DNA of 64,000 nucleotides. Origin: an uncultured Pelagibacteraceae bacterium. GTDB lineage: Bacteria > Pseudomonadota > Alphaproteobacteria > Pelagibacterales > Pelagibacteraceae. The stretch spans positions 23,373-87,372 of the forward strand of contig CACJTS010000005.1 of the NCBI GenBank assembly GCA_902596355.1, in the 5' to 3' direction. Below are positions 35,162-44,691 of this stretch, piece by piece; within the stretch, counting starts at the first letter, position 1; every line of letters begins with the position of its first letter. Under the pieces are notes generated by a model. The model did no database searches, had not been told where the DNA came from, and was given only the letters and a program-made list of their open reading frames with translations. Both the position numbers and the translations under genes were made by a program.

Positions 35162-37360
35162 ATGATAAAAAAAAATAAAGAGATTGATAAAAATTTATAT
35201 AATTCTTTAATTAATTATTATAATTCAAAAGAATATATAAAATTAAAACATTTAATCGAAAAAAATATAATTGATTATCCTGAATCATTTATTTTGCACA
35301 ATCTACTTGGTGTAACAAAAAAAATTCTTGGTAATCAAATTGAAGCTATAATTTCATTAAAAAAAGCAATCAAAATTAATCCTAATAATGCAGATGTATA
35401 TAACAATCTTGGATTAACATACATTGAGCTAAAAAAAATTGATCAAGCTGTTTTAAATTTTAAAAAAAGTATAAATCTCGATAAAAATAATCCTTTTTAT
35501 TATAATAATTTAGGAACTGCTCTTTTAGAAAGCAATAATCTTGAAGAGGCAGAACAAAATCTTAATAAAGCAATTGGATTAAAATCGAATTTTTTTCTTG
35601 CCTATAATAATCTTGGATTAATTTACAAAAAAATTAAAAAATTTGATAAAAGTTTGGAATATTTTTACAAATGTATTGAGATTAATAAAAATTTTCCTGA
35701 TGTATATCATAATTTAGGTGAAACATACCAAGAAATTGGAAATCTAGACACTGCAATTTTAAATTATGAGAATTGTATAAAAAAAAAACCTTATTCTGTA
35801 GAAACAATTAATAGTCTTGCTCATCTATTTAAAATTAAAGGTATGTATGAAAAAAGTATTAAACTTTATGAAAATTCAATTGATATAAACCCAAATAATT
35901 CTGAAGTTTTTAATAATCTTGGTAATTTAAAAATAATCAAAAAAGAATTTAATACAGCTTCTGAACTTTTCAAAAAATCTTATGAGTTAAATAACCAAAA
36001 CTCACCAGCATTAGCTTCATATTTTTTTTGCAAAATGTCACTTTGTGATTGGTCAGTACAAGATGAATTTTTTAAAATTAAAAATAAATTAGGAATAATA
36101 GGTGCGCCTATCCCGCCATTTTATAGTCTTAGCATGGAGGATAACCCAGTAAATCAAATGAAACGAGCAAAGAATTGGTCTAATTCAAAATTCAATAATA
36201 AAGAAATAAACCTAATGTCTTTCAATCAAACAAGAAATAAAAAAATAAAAATTGGCTACTTTTCATCTGATTTTCATGATCATGCAATAATGTTTTTAAT
36301 TTCTGGTCATTTAAGGACACATGATACTAATAAATTTGAAATTTTCATTTTTAGCTTTGGTAATTCACCTCAAAGTGATTTGTTTAATGACTTGAAAAAA
36401 GAGAAAAATTTTAACTTTATAGACATTTCTCAAATGTCAGATAAAGATGCAATAAAATTTATATCTGATAAGAAACTAGATTTTGCAATTGATTTAAATG
36501 GTTTCACAGCAAAATCAAGAACTGAAATTTTTTCAGCAAGAATTGCTCCTGTTCAGATAAATTATCTAGGATACCCTGGTACAATGGGATCTTCATTTAT
36601 AGATTATATTGTTGCTGATAAAGTTTTAATTGATGATGAAACTAGAAAAAATTATTTAGAAAAAGTAATTTTCATGCCAAATACATATCAACCAAATGAT
36701 AATCAGAGAGCAATAAGTAAAAATAAAACTTCAAAACAAAATCATAATCTTCCAGAAAAATCTTTTGTAATTTGTTGTTTTAACAATACTTATAAAATCA
36801 GTAAGAATGAATTTGAGATTTGGGTTAATATTTTAGATAAAATTAAAGATTCAGTTTTATGGTTGTTAGACTGTGAGGATCAAGCTAAAGAAAATCTAAT
36901 AGAATTTGTTAAAAAAAATAAAATTAGCCCAGAAAGATTAGTTTTTGCAAAAAAAATAAATCATTATCAGCATTTAGAGAGATTAAGTCATGCAGACATA
37001 TTTGTTGATACTTTTAATTATAACGCACATACAACCTGTAGTGATGCACTATGGGCAGGAATACCTGTAGTTACAAAAAAAGGAAAACAGTTTGCATCTA
37101 GAGTTGCTTCAAGTCTGTTAAACGCAGTAGGAATGCAAGAAATGATTTGTGAAACAAAAGAGGAATATCAGAATTTAATACTTGATTTGGCGATAAATAG
37201 AAAAAAAATAGTAAAATTAAAAAATAAATTGAGTCAAAATATTAAAACAGAACCTTTATTCGATACTAAGCAATACACAAGTGATTTTGAGAGCACTTTA
37301 GAAATAATTTTAAATAATAGATTAAAAAAATTAAAGGACAAAGATATCTTTTTTAAATAA
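35162..37360 (+). CDS. TPR protein with O-GlcNAc transferase (SPINDLY-type) domain
   Basis: This 732-aa protein has about seven tetratricopeptide repeats (residues 40-290, each with a YNNLG-like core) followed by the OGT-type glycosyltransferase region: KIGYFSSDFHDHA, VQINYLGYPGTMGSSFIDYIVAD, CFNNTYKISKNEF and DTFNYNAHTTCSDALWAGIPVVT. Such proteins transfer sugars to Ser or Thr of partner proteins held by the TPRs; in bacteria targets are mostly unknown. No signal peptide, so cytoplasmic. Low-complexity Lys/Asn-rich coding reflects the A/T bias. It stands alone. Confidence 0.85.
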   Translation: MIKKNKEIDKNLYNSLINYYNSKEYIKLKHLIEKNIIDYPESFILHNLLGVTKKILGNQIEAIISLKKAIKINPNNADVYNNLGLTYIELKKIDQAVLNFKKSINLDKNNPFYYNNLGTALLESNNLEEAEQNLNKAIGLKSNFFLAYNNLGLIYKKIKKFDKSLEYFYKCIEINKNFPDVYHNLGETYQEIGNLDTAILNYENCIKKKPYSVETINSLAHLFKIKGMYEKSIKLYENSIDINPNNSEVFNNLGNLKIIKKEFNTASELFKKSYELNNQNSPALASYFFCKMSLCDWSVQDEFFKIKNKLGIIGAPIPPFYSLSMEDNPVNQMKRAKNWSNSKFNNKEINLMSFNQTRNKKIKIGYFSSDFHDHAIMFLISGHLRTHDTNKFEIFIFSFGNSPQSDLFNDLKKEKNFNFIDISQMSDKDAIKFISDKKLDFAIDLNGFTAKSRTEIFSARIAPVQINYLGYPGTMGSSFIDYIVADKVLIDDETRKNYLEKVIFMPNTYQPNDNQRAISKNKTSKQNHNLPEKSFVICCFNNTYKISKNEFEIWVNILDKIKDSVLWLLDCEDQAKENLIEFVKKNKISPERLVFAKKINHYQHLERLSHADIFVDTFNYNAHTTCSDALWAGIPVVTKKGKQFASRVASSLLNAVGMQEMICETKEEYQNLILDLAINRKKIVKLKNKLSQNIKTEPLFDTKQYTSDFESTLEIILNNRLKKLKDKDIFFK

Positions 37361-37431
37361 TGTGCTGAAAATTATATATCATTGGCTCAATTAATATTGA
37401 TCAAGTAGTCCGATTTTAATAGAACAAGAAA

Positions 37432-38118
37432 ATGCTTACCAAAAAACAATTATTTACCAGGGGCATGTTGGATATTTCTCCACATATGCTTTCAGTGATT
37501 CCATTTGGAATAATTTGTGGAGCAATTGGAGTTGAGCTTGGGTTTAACCCATATTTGGTCTATACAATGTCTTTCATAATTTTTGGTGGAGCTTCACAAA
37601 TAGTATTTTTACAGTTGTTGTCAGGGGGCGCATCCAGTTTAGTTGCGGTTGCGTCTGTAGGTATTATAAATTCTCGTCATTTATTATATGGAGCAGTTTT
37701 ATCTGAATATTTAGAAAAATTATCTTTTATTAAAAAATTATTAATTTCGTATGTTGTTGTAGATCAGGGCTTTGCTGAGTCGAATAAATTTTTTAAAAAA
37801 AATAGAAGTGAAGAATTTTTACATTTTCATTTAATTGGTACAGGTTGCACAATGTGGGTTTGTTGGCAGATTGCAACCCTTTCTGGAATAATCTTAGGAT
37901 CATTTGTTCCTGAAGAACTTGGATTGAAATTTGCAATACCTTTAACTTTTATAGCTATTGTTGTTCAAGATTTAAAAAAAATTGATCATGTGATTGTTAT
38001 GATTATTTGTGGTTTAAGTTCACTATTATTTTTTGATGCCCCATTTAAATCTTACATAATTATTTCACCAGTAATTGCTTTGTTCGTTGCTGCACTATTA
38101 TTGAGGTTGAAAAAATGA
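37432..38118 (+). CDS. azlC: AzlC family branched-chain amino-acid exporter, large subunit
   Basis: This 228-aa membrane protein with about six to seven spans has the AzlC pattern MLSVIPFGIICGAIGVELGF, IIFGGASQIVFLQLL and INSRHLLYGAVLSEYL. With AzlD it forms a two-part exporter linked to branched-chain amino acids or related compounds. It overlaps azlD by 4 bases. Confidence 0.9.
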   Translation: MLTKKQLFTRGMLDISPHMLSVIPFGIICGAIGVELGFNPYLVYTMSFIIFGGASQIVFLQLLSGGASSLVAVASVGIINSRHLLYGAVLSEYLEKLSFIKKLLISYVVVDQGFAESNKFFKKNRSEEFLHFHLIGTGCTMWVCWQIATLSGIILGSFVPEELGLKFAIPLTFIAIVVQDLKKIDHVIVMIICGLSSLLFFDAPFKSYIIISPVIALFVAALLLRLKK

Positions 38119-38432
38119 CTTTGGCCTCAATTATTTTTGCTGGAATTTTAACTTACTTTACCAGAATGACTATGATCGCTTTAATTAGCAGAGATATGCT
38201 TGGTGATAAAATTAAAGCAGTATTAGAATATGTTCCTTCTGCAGTATTCCCAGCAATTATATTTCCAGGAATTTTTATAAATGATTATGGTGCCTTTATA
38301 GAAATTAATGATCCTAAAATTTTTGGAGCATTAGTTGCTGTAATTGTAGGTTATTTTTCTAAAAATATAATCGCAACAATTTCAGCTGGATTGGTTTCTT
38401 ATTGGTTTTTAATATTTGTTGTATTTAATTAG
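38115..38432 (+). CDS. azlD: AzlD family exporter, small subunit
   Basis: This 105-aa protein has three to four membrane spans with TRMTMIALISRDM and LEYVPSAVFPAIIFPGI, typical of AzlD. ATGA coupling to azlC supports a joint complex. Its last 8 bases overlap the end of the convergent persulfide dioxygenase gene. Confidence 0.88.
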   Translation: MTLASIIFAGILTYFTRMTMIALISRDMLGDKIKAVLEYVPSAVFPAIIFPGIFINDYGAFIEINDPKIFGALVAVIVGYFSKNIIATISAGLVSYWFLIFVVFN

Positions 38433-39108
38433 CACCTAATTTTATATTTCTGCTTATGTTAATATCTATTAATTTTGGTTTTGCTAAACTTAGGTTTGAC
38501 ATGAGTTCTACGTACTCATCAACATTCTTGACCTGTAATCTTGGATTAAATTTTTTTTCATTACCAATTGTACTAGATACTTTGCCGTTATAATCATGAC
38601 CAGGATACAAAATTGTGTCCTCAGGTAATTTTAACAATCTATTAAAGATCGAATTATAAGCATCTTTTGAACTTCCGTTTTGAAAATCTGTTCTACCGGT
38701 GCCATTAATTAAAAGAGTATCTCCTGAAAATAAATAGTTATTCATCAAGAAACTATAGCTGTCAGAAGTATGACCAGGTGTGTACATTGCCTTAATTTCT
38801 ATTTGGTCAATTTTTATTATTTCATCATCTTTTACTTTAATTTCCACAGCATCAGCAGGTGTGTGTTCACCCATGATAGTAGAACAATTTGTAGATTGTT
38901 TTAATTTTGATGCACCTGTAACATGATCTGCGTGAATGTGTGTATCTATTACTTTTACTAGATTTAATTCTAATTCATTTAGAATTTCTATATAGCTTTC
39001 AACATTTTCAATTACCGGATCGATTATGACTGCCTCGCGACCTTTTGCCGAGGCAATTAAATAAGTGTAAGTCGATGATTTATTATCGAAAACTTGCCTA
39101 AAAATCAT
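38425..39108 (-). CDS. Persulfide dioxygenase-like metallo-beta-lactamase protein (ETHE1 type)
   Basis: This 227-aa MBL-fold protein has THIHADHVTG, YTPGHTSDSYSF, FSGDTLLINGTGRTDFQNG and LYPGHDYNG, which give the mono-iron ligands and the GRTD block seen in ETHE1-type persulfide dioxygenases. These oxidise glutathione persulfide to sulfite in sulfide and cysteine breakdown. A general MBL hydrolase is the alternative. Divergent from the DUF4396 gene with only 22 bases between starts. Confidence 0.85.
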   Translation of the reverse strand: MIFRQVFDNKSSTYTYLIASAKGREAVIIDPVIENVESYIEILNELELNLVKVIDTHIHADHVTGASKLKQSTNCSTIMGEHTPADAVEIKVKDDEIIKIDQIEIKAMYTPGHTSDSYSFLMNNYLFSGDTLLINGTGRTDFQNGSSKDAYNSIFNRLLKLPEDTILYPGHDYNGKVSSTIGNEKKFNPRLQVKNVDEYVELMSNLSLAKPKLIDINISRNIKLGAN

Positions 39109-39130
39109 TTATTATTAATATCAAATTATA

Positions 39131-39568
39131 ATGAATACCTCTACATTTCATTGGTCTTGTAAACATACCTGGAAAAGAAGTGCAAAAAATACAGCGTGGT
39201 GTGTACTGGGATGTGCAATTGGAGATTTTGGAACAATATTATTTTTTCAACTAACCGAAATTCCTTTTCCAGTTTTAGGTATAATGATTTTAGCCATAAT
39301 CAATGGCTTGATTACAAGTATTATTTTAGAAACAATAATTTTAATGATACAAAATTTTAATTTTGTTAACGCATTCAAAACAGCTTGTGGTATGAGCTTA
39401 ATTTCAATGATTAGTATGGAAATTATGATGAATTTAACTGACTATGTTTTAACTGGAGGCGCAATTTTAACATGGTGGGTGGTGCCAATAATGCTGATTG
39501 TAGGTTTTTTAACTCCCTGGCCTTATAATTATTGGAGATTAAAAAAGTTTGGAATTGCTTGTCATTAA
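39131..39568 (+). CDS. DUF4396 membrane protein
   Basis: This 145-aa membrane protein has about four spans and the conserved opening NTAWCVLGCAIGDFGTI; a buried Asp and Cys or His residues (FHWSCKHTW near the N-terminus) suggest metal or redox contact. DUF4396 has no known function. It lies beside redox genes (ETHE1, cytochromes). Confidence 0.78.
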   Translation: MNTSTFHWSCKHTWKRSAKNTAWCVLGCAIGDFGTILFFQLTEIPFPVLGIMILAIINGLITSIILETIILMIQNFNFVNAFKTACGMSLISMISMEIMMNLTDYVLTGGAILTWWVVPIMLIVGFLTPWPYNYWRLKKFGIACH

Positions 39569-39570
39569 GA

Positions 39571-40098
39571 TTAAAGAATTCTTTTTAATAAATTGTCTCC
39601 AAAAAATAGTTTGTGAATAATAACAGCAGTTATATGAAGCACTATTAAACCGATGAGGGTATAATTTGAAAGAATATGAATTTCATAAAACTGATCTGCT
39701 AAATCAAAATTTTCATTAATTTGAATTTCTCTAAAAATTATTGTTAGTGTTTCCCCGTTAAATAATTTTTTTAATATTCCTGAAATTGTTATTGCTAAAA
39801 TTGCAATATATAAAAGAACATGGTTTATCTTTGCTAGAAATCTTTGTCCTTTAAAAATACTTGGATCTAATTTTGGAGTTGGATTAAGTATATTATTTAT
39901 TAATCTTATTATGATTATATAAAAAACAGTTAAACCTAGCGTAACGTGAATATCTTCAATGGTTATTCTTTGATCACCAAAATCTAAATCAACTAAATAA
40001 AAACCTAAAGGTATTTGTATAAAAAGAATAATTGCGCTGAGCCAATGTAACGCTTTTGATATAATGCCATACTCTGTTAGGGTATTTGTAACATGCAT
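39571..40098 (-). CDS. Cytochrome b561 family protein
   Basis: This 175-aa membrane protein has four spans and His residues suited to two b-type hemes (ALHWLSAIIL, VTLGLTVFYI, INHVLLYIAI, VLHITAVIIHKLF). It probably moves electrons between quinol and periplasmic partners such as the divergent cytochrome c'. Its start codon shares ATGCAT with that gene. The last gene bases end 2 bases from DUF4396. Confidence 0.85.
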   Translation of the reverse strand: MHVTNTLTEYGIISKALHWLSAIILFIQIPLGFYLVDLDFGDQRITIEDIHVTLGLTVFYIIIIRLINNILNPTPKLDPSIFKGQRFLAKINHVLLYIAILAITISGILKKLFNGETLTIIFREIQINENFDLADQFYEIHILSNYTLIGLIVLHITAVIIHKLFFGDNLLKRIL

Positions 40099-40560
40099 AT
40101 TTTATTTAATCATATAAAAAAATATATTAAAATAATTATATTCTCAATTATAAGCCTATTTTTCGTCTCATCTAGTAATGCCGAATTAACAGTTGAGGAG
40201 ATTGTTAAAAGTAGACAAGCATTATTTAGCAAAAACTATAGTACAGCAAAAAGAGTGCAAGCTTTTTCATCAAAAGGAGATTTTGAAAAAGCAAAAAAAC
40301 TAATGATTGAAATGAGTGAAAATTACAAAGTTTTGATTGATTTATTTCCTGAAAATACTGAAGATGAATTTGACACTGAAGCTTTACCAACTGTTTGGGA
40401 AGAAAAAGATAGATTTAACGAATTAATGACAAAAGCATCTGAGGATATGATAAAACTCACATCTGTTATTGAAGATGCCGATGATATAAGTGGAACCTTG
40501 AAACAATTTATGTGGAGTAATTGTAAAGCTTGTCACAGTAGGTATAGAGAAGAACATTAG
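40093..40560 (+). CDS. Cytochrome c' / c556 family protein
   Basis: This 155-aa periplasmic four-helix cytochrome has a signal peptide (up to SSSNA), then TVEEIVKSRQALFSKNY and the C-terminal heme motif CKACH followed by RYREEH, the usual place in cytochrome c'. Class c556 passes electrons; true c' binds NO. The start ATG lies in the ATGCAT shared with the divergent b561 gene, and no other in-frame ATG precedes the signal peptide. Confidence 0.87.
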   Translation: MHILFNHIKKYIKIIIFSIISLFFVSSSNAELTVEEIVKSRQALFSKNYSTAKRVQAFSSKGDFEKAKKLMIEMSENYKVLIDLFPENTEDEFDTEALPTVWEEKDRFNELMTKASEDMIKLTSVIEDADDISGTLKQFMWSNCKACHSRYREEH

Positions 40561-40575
40561 TTACCAAGATAAAAA

Positions 40576-41103
40576 ATGATACCTCAAAAAGTTAAAGATC
40601 ATATTCAAGAATATATTAGCCAAGAAGTTTATGTACAAATTGCGATAATTAAGGGCAAAGAAAAGGTTTCAACAGAAAAGGCTATAGATAAGTATTTTAA
40701 TACAAATCATTTTAGAGATTTTTCAGAGGGTAAACCTTATTTTTATTTCATTGATGGATTAAGAGATAAATGCCTTGGAAAACTTAAGAATTCTCCTATG
40801 AGAGATAAGGCAACAGAGGACGAGACTATTAAATTATTACAAAAAAAATTAAATGATCTGACTGATGATGAGCTTGAAGACACTTATTGGGAAATAGAAA
40901 CAGGAGAATTTTTTTCAGGAGAGCAAATAATAGAATTAGAAAAAAGTTGCAGTGAATTAATTAAAGAGCTTAATCTTTCAAATAAAAATAAAAAAGAAGT
41001 TCAAAAAACTATCATGAGTTTTTGTGAAAACTATGAAAAGTTGTGTCAAAAAAAATACCCAGAAGCTCCACTTCCACTAGAAATATTAAAATCAGTAAAT
41101 TAG
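40576..41103 (+). CDS. Hypothetical protein, 175 aa
   Basis: A soluble acidic and Lys-rich protein with no signal peptide, beginning MIPQKVKDHIQEYISQEV and carrying several Cys spread along its length (DKCLGK, KSCSEL, SFCENYEKLCQKK). It is probably helical. I do not recognise the family. It starts 15 bases after the cytochrome c' gene. A 40-base hairpin follows its stop. Confidence 0.65.
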   Translation: MIPQKVKDHIQEYISQEVYVQIAIIKGKEKVSTEKAIDKYFNTNHFRDFSEGKPYFYFIDGLRDKCLGKLKNSPMRDKATEDETIKLLQKKLNDLTDDELEDTYWEIETGEFFSGEQIIELEKSCSELIKELNLSNKNKKEVQKTIMSFCENYEKLCQKKYPEAPLPLEILKSVN

Positions 41104-41388
41104 TTATAAAAAGGGTTCGCTCTTTAAGTGTATACCTAAAGAGCTCCCTTATATCGCCTCTTTGGCATTATAATCCCGAGAGGAATTTATTTTCGTTATA
41201 TTTTTTAAATGAAAAGCTGTTCAGCTAAGTATCAGGTGGTGAAAGTATTAACATAAACCTCCTTCTATAAAAAAGGTAATTATAATTTATACAATTTCAA
41301 TTAATTTATTTTAATTTTGAGCAAATATATTTATTGAATACAACCTAGTGCTTTAGTAGATTCCCGCTAACTTAAGCTACTTCCAAAA
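41104..41388. other. 285-base intergenic region with hairpins and a tiny SD-led frame
   Basis: Between convergent genes. At 41111-41150 AAGGG and GCTCTTTA pair with TAAAGAGC and CCCTT around a 10-base loop, probably the 3' end of the upstream mRNA. On the minus strand a perfect AAGGAGG (41264-41258) stands 3 bases ahead of an ATG that opens only a 9-codon frame (41254-41225, MLILSPPDT). No tRNA, tmRNA or SRP signature was seen. A small RNA is possible. Confidence 0.4.
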
Positions 41389-42246
41389 TTATTTTTTATT
41401 TATTAATTCACTTATAAAATTTTCACCGTAACCGTCATCAACAGCTTTTTGAAAATAATTTTTATTTACTTCAGCAACTTTTTCAGCTTCAGGAAAATCT
41501 TTTAATAAGTCTTGAATATAAGTTAAATCTTTTACGGAATTACTTGCTGTAAATTTAAATCCAGTAAAATCACCTTTTAACAGATTATCAAAAACTCTAT
41601 TAAGTGCTGCTGAATTTCCAGAACCAAGTTTTGCAACATCAAATACTTTTTTTAAATCTAAACCCATTTCTGTAGCACTTTTAGCTAAATGATTTACTAA
41701 TGCAGCATTTCCAAGGGATAAAAAATTATTTAAAAGCTTAGATTTTGCTCCCATTCCAACAGGCCCAAAGTGAAAATATTCTTTACAGAAAAAATTAAAG
41801 TATGGTTCAGCAATTTTAAAATTTTCATCTGACGCTCCAACAATACCCCCTAGTATACCTTCCTCTGCCTGAACGGGTCCTCCCATTACAGGACATTCAA
41901 CATAATTAATATTTTTTGCTTTGAATATTTTCTCTGTTTCCATTGATCCTGTTTTATTATGAGTAGTGATATCAATAATTAAAGTTTTACTATCCAAAAT
42001 ATCAGATATTTTTTCAGAAATTAATTTCGCTATGGGAGTATTGGTAACACACATGAAGATTGCATCTAAATTTTTAATGGAAAAATCTTCAAAGGATTTT
42101 ACTTCTTCAGCTCCATCGCTAACAATTTTCTCAATTGGTTTTCTATTTTTATTAGCAATTACAAAGAGTTTATTTTTATGTTTTAAAATATTTTTAGCTA
42201 TTCCATAGCCCATATATCCAACACCAATAAATCCAATATTTTTCAT
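41389..42246 (-). CDS. NAD(P)-dependent beta-hydroxyacid dehydrogenase
   Basis: This 285-aa protein belongs to the 3-hydroxyisobutyrate/tartronate-semialdehyde reductase family. The dinucleotide motif is IGFIGVGYMGYGIAKN, the substrate motif VECPVMGGPVQAEEG, and the catalytic Lys lies in GAKSKLLNNFLSLGN. Being third in the minus-strand group after UxaA and an exporter, it may act on a sugar-acid breakdown product. A related gene is at 50539. Confidence 0.88.
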   Translation of the reverse strand: MKNIGFIGVGYMGYGIAKNILKHKNKLFVIANKNRKPIEKIVSDGAEEVKSFEDFSIKNLDAIFMCVTNTPIAKLISEKISDILDSKTLIIDITTHNKTGSMETEKIFKAKNINYVECPVMGGPVQAEEGILGGIVGASDENFKIAEPYFNFFCKEYFHFGPVGMGAKSKLLNNFLSLGNAALVNHLAKSATEMGLDLKKVFDVAKLGSGNSAALNRVFDNLLKGDFTGFKFTASNSVKDLTYIQDLLKDFPEAEKVAEVNKNYFQKAVDDGYGENFISELINKK

Positions 42247-42260
42247 AATTATCTCATCAA

Positions 42261-43127
42261 TTAACTTTTCTTAGTTCCTTCTGTTCGAATAAACATTATA
42301 CCAAAAACTATAATTCCTATTACACCAACAATTTTATTATAATCAAACGGTACACCAAAAATTAAGAAATTAATAATTGTAGACCAAACTAATTGTGAGT
42401 ATTGAAAATTTGTTACAAAAGATAAATTAGACAGCTGAATAGCATAAATAATCAAAGAATGACTTACAAAACCTGCTGCACCAAGTAATATTAGATATAG
42501 CCAGAAGATGTTTTTTTCTAATGGAACCCAATTAAAAAATATAAATATACTAAAAATAATTGCACCCAGAATAGAGGTATAAAAAATTGCAGCAAAAGGA
42601 TCGTTATCACCTGATACTAGTTTTGTAAAAAATTGATATAGAGCCCAACAAATTGGTGGAACTATTGGAAAAATTAAATCAACACTAAATATTCTCATAC
42701 TTGGTCCTAATGAGTAAATAATCGATCCAAAACTTAGCAACATCAAAATTATACCTTTGGGTGTTAATATATCTTTTAAAAAGTATGCTGAAAGTAATGA
42801 AACAATTAATGGAGCTGTGAAGAAAACAACATAAATATCTACTAAATCAAATTTCTGTAAAGAATAAAACATAAACGAAGTAGCTGTAACCATTAAAGTA
42901 GATCTTATTATTTGAACTTTAAAATTTTTTTTTAAGTTTACTTTTGGTTTAAAAATTAAAAAAAATATAATTAAAGAAATTAAGTGAAAAAAAAATCTTC
43001 CCCAAATTGCTTGAGTAATTGGCATAACAGTACCAAGGTATTTTGCCATAGAGTCCATACAAACGAACATGAAAAAACCACCAGCAGCTAATAAAATTAC
43101 ATTAATCAAGGATGTTTGTTGAGGCAC
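42261..43127 (-). CDS. DMT-superfamily (EamA) transporter
   Basis: This 288-aa protein has ten membrane spans and two EamA halves, for example FFMFVCMDSMAKYLG at the start and GAAGFVSHSLIIYAIQ in the second. Family members export metabolites such as amino acids. Substrate unknown. It lies 13 bases after the UxaA gene and 15 before the hydroxyacid dehydrogenase. Confidence 0.85.
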   Translation of the reverse strand: MPQQTSLINVILLAAGGFFMFVCMDSMAKYLGTVMPITQAIWGRFFFHLISLIIFFLIFKPKVNLKKNFKVQIIRSTLMVTATSFMFYSLQKFDLVDIYVVFFTAPLIVSLLSAYFLKDILTPKGIILMLLSFGSIIYSLGPSMRIFSVDLIFPIVPPICWALYQFFTKLVSGDNDPFAAIFYTSILGAIIFSIFIFFNWVPLEKNIFWLYLILLGAAGFVSHSLIIYAIQLSNLSFVTNFQYSQLVWSTIINFLIFGVPFDYNKIVGVIGIIVFGIMFIRTEGTKKS

Positions 43128-43139
43128 AGGAAATATTAA

Positions 43140-44645
43140 TTACATTACAACGCCAACTTGCCAAGGATTAAACTCCTCGTCACCGTAGCCGTTGATTTCA
43201 CTTTTTGATTTATTTCCTGAAGCAGTATTTACAACTAATTCAAATATTTTTTGACCAACTTCTTCAACTTTTTCTTTTCCTTCAGCAATTGTTCCACAAT
43301 TAATATCCATATCTTCAGACATTCTTTCAAACATCGCTGAGTTTGTTGAAAGTTTTAAACTTGGAACTGGCTTGCAACCAAAACAGGATCCTCGTCCCGT
43401 TGTAAAACAAATTACATTAGCACCTGATGCAACTTGACCAGTAACTGATACTGGATCATAACCTGGAGAATCCATAAAATTAAAACCTTTATTTTTTAAA
43501 GGTTCCGCATAGTGCAATACATCTTGAAGGATAGAATTTCCTCCTTTTGCAACAGCACCTAAAGATTTTTCTAATATAGTAGTAAGACCACCTTTTTTAT
43601 TTCCTGGTGCCGGATTGTTATCCATCGAACTATTATTAATTGAAGTGTAATGCCTCCACCATTCAATTCTTTTAAGTAGTTTGTCTGCAGTCTCTTGTGA
43701 GTTAGCTCTATTAATTAATAAATGTTCTGCACCATAAATCTCTGGGGTTTCAGATAAAATTGCACTTCCACCTTTTTTAACCAATAGATCTGCAGCCACT
43801 CCTAAAGCGGGATTTGCAGTTATTCCAGAATACCCATCAGAACCTCCACATTGAAGAGCTAGTGTTAAGTGACTTACTGGTTGTGAAGTTCTTTGGACAT
43901 TATTTGCCTCAGAAAGCAAATTTTTAATTTGTGATAATACTTTATCTACAATTTTTTTAGTTCCACCTTCATCTTGAATTGTCAAAAAATGTATTCGGTT
44001 ATGTTTTTTTAAAGATTCATCAAATAAACTTACTTGGGCGCATTCACAACCAAGACCTATTACAAAAACATGAGAAAAGTTTGGATGATTTTTAAATCCG
44101 TCTATAGTTCTTTGGAAAATTTGCATTCCCTCACTTTCTGTATTCATTCCACATCCAGTTGAGTGAGTAATTGGTACTATGCCGTCGATGTTTGGATAAT
44201 CTTTTAAAATGTCAGAATATTTAATCTTCTCAACAATCATTTTAGTGACAGTTGCTGAGCAATTTACGGTACTCACTATTCCAATGTAATTTCTAGTAGC
44301 AACCTGTCCATTATCTCTTAAAATTCCATTAAAGAAGGTATCTGCTTTTTTATCAATAACATGTTTTTTATCTGTGACTTTAAAATCTCTTTTGAATTCT
44401 CTAAATTCTAAATTATGAGAATGCACGTGTTGTCCAGGTTTAATATCATCTAATGCAAACCCAATAATTTGATCATATTTAATGATTGGATCACCTTTTT
44501 TAATTGTTTTTAAACAAACTTTATGTCCAAAAGGGATTGGATCGATAGTGCTAATTTCATGACCTTGTATTTTAGTTTTTTCAGGAATAATAAATTGGCT
44601 TACGCCCACATTGTCATTCTTATTTAAAACTATTAGATTATTCAT
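43140..44645 (-). CDS. uxaA: Altronate dehydratase family protein (UxaA)
   Basis: This 501-aa protein has an N-terminal SAF domain (residues 1-80) fused to the large iron-dependent dehydratase part: THSTGCGMNTES, GLGCECAQ, LALQCGGSDGYSGITANPALG and FTTGRGSCFGCKPVPSLKL with conserved Cys and His. UxaA converts D-altronate to 2-keto-3-deoxygluconate; galactarate dehydratases are close kin, so the sugar acid is uncertain. Divergent from an IlvD/Edd-type dehydratase. Confidence 0.87.
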   Translation of the reverse strand: MNNLIVLNKNDNVGVSQFIIPEKTKIQGHEISTIDPIPFGHKVCLKTIKKGDPIIKYDQIIGFALDDIKPGQHVHSHNLEFREFKRDFKVTDKKHVIDKKADTFFNGILRDNGQVATRNYIGIVSTVNCSATVTKMIVEKIKYSDILKDYPNIDGIVPITHSTGCGMNTESEGMQIFQRTIDGFKNHPNFSHVFVIGLGCECAQVSLFDESLKKHNRIHFLTIQDEGGTKKIVDKVLSQIKNLLSEANNVQRTSQPVSHLTLALQCGGSDGYSGITANPALGVAADLLVKKGGSAILSETPEIYGAEHLLINRANSQETADKLLKRIEWWRHYTSINNSSMDNNPAPGNKKGGLTTILEKSLGAVAKGGNSILQDVLHYAEPLKNKGFNFMDSPGYDPVSVTGQVASGANVICFTTGRGSCFGCKPVPSLKLSTNSAMFERMSEDMDINCGTIAEGKEKVEEVGQKIFELVVNTASGNKSKSEINGYGDEEFNPWQVGVVM

Positions 44646-44691
44646 AAAATTATTATATAACTATAAATCTAAACAAACCATTATTTAAATT

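Noticed and set aside
41104..41388. tRNA, tmRNA, SRP RNA or 6S RNA in the long gap
   Set aside because: No T-loop, CCA-end, SRP tetraloop region or 6S-like ends could be found by eye.
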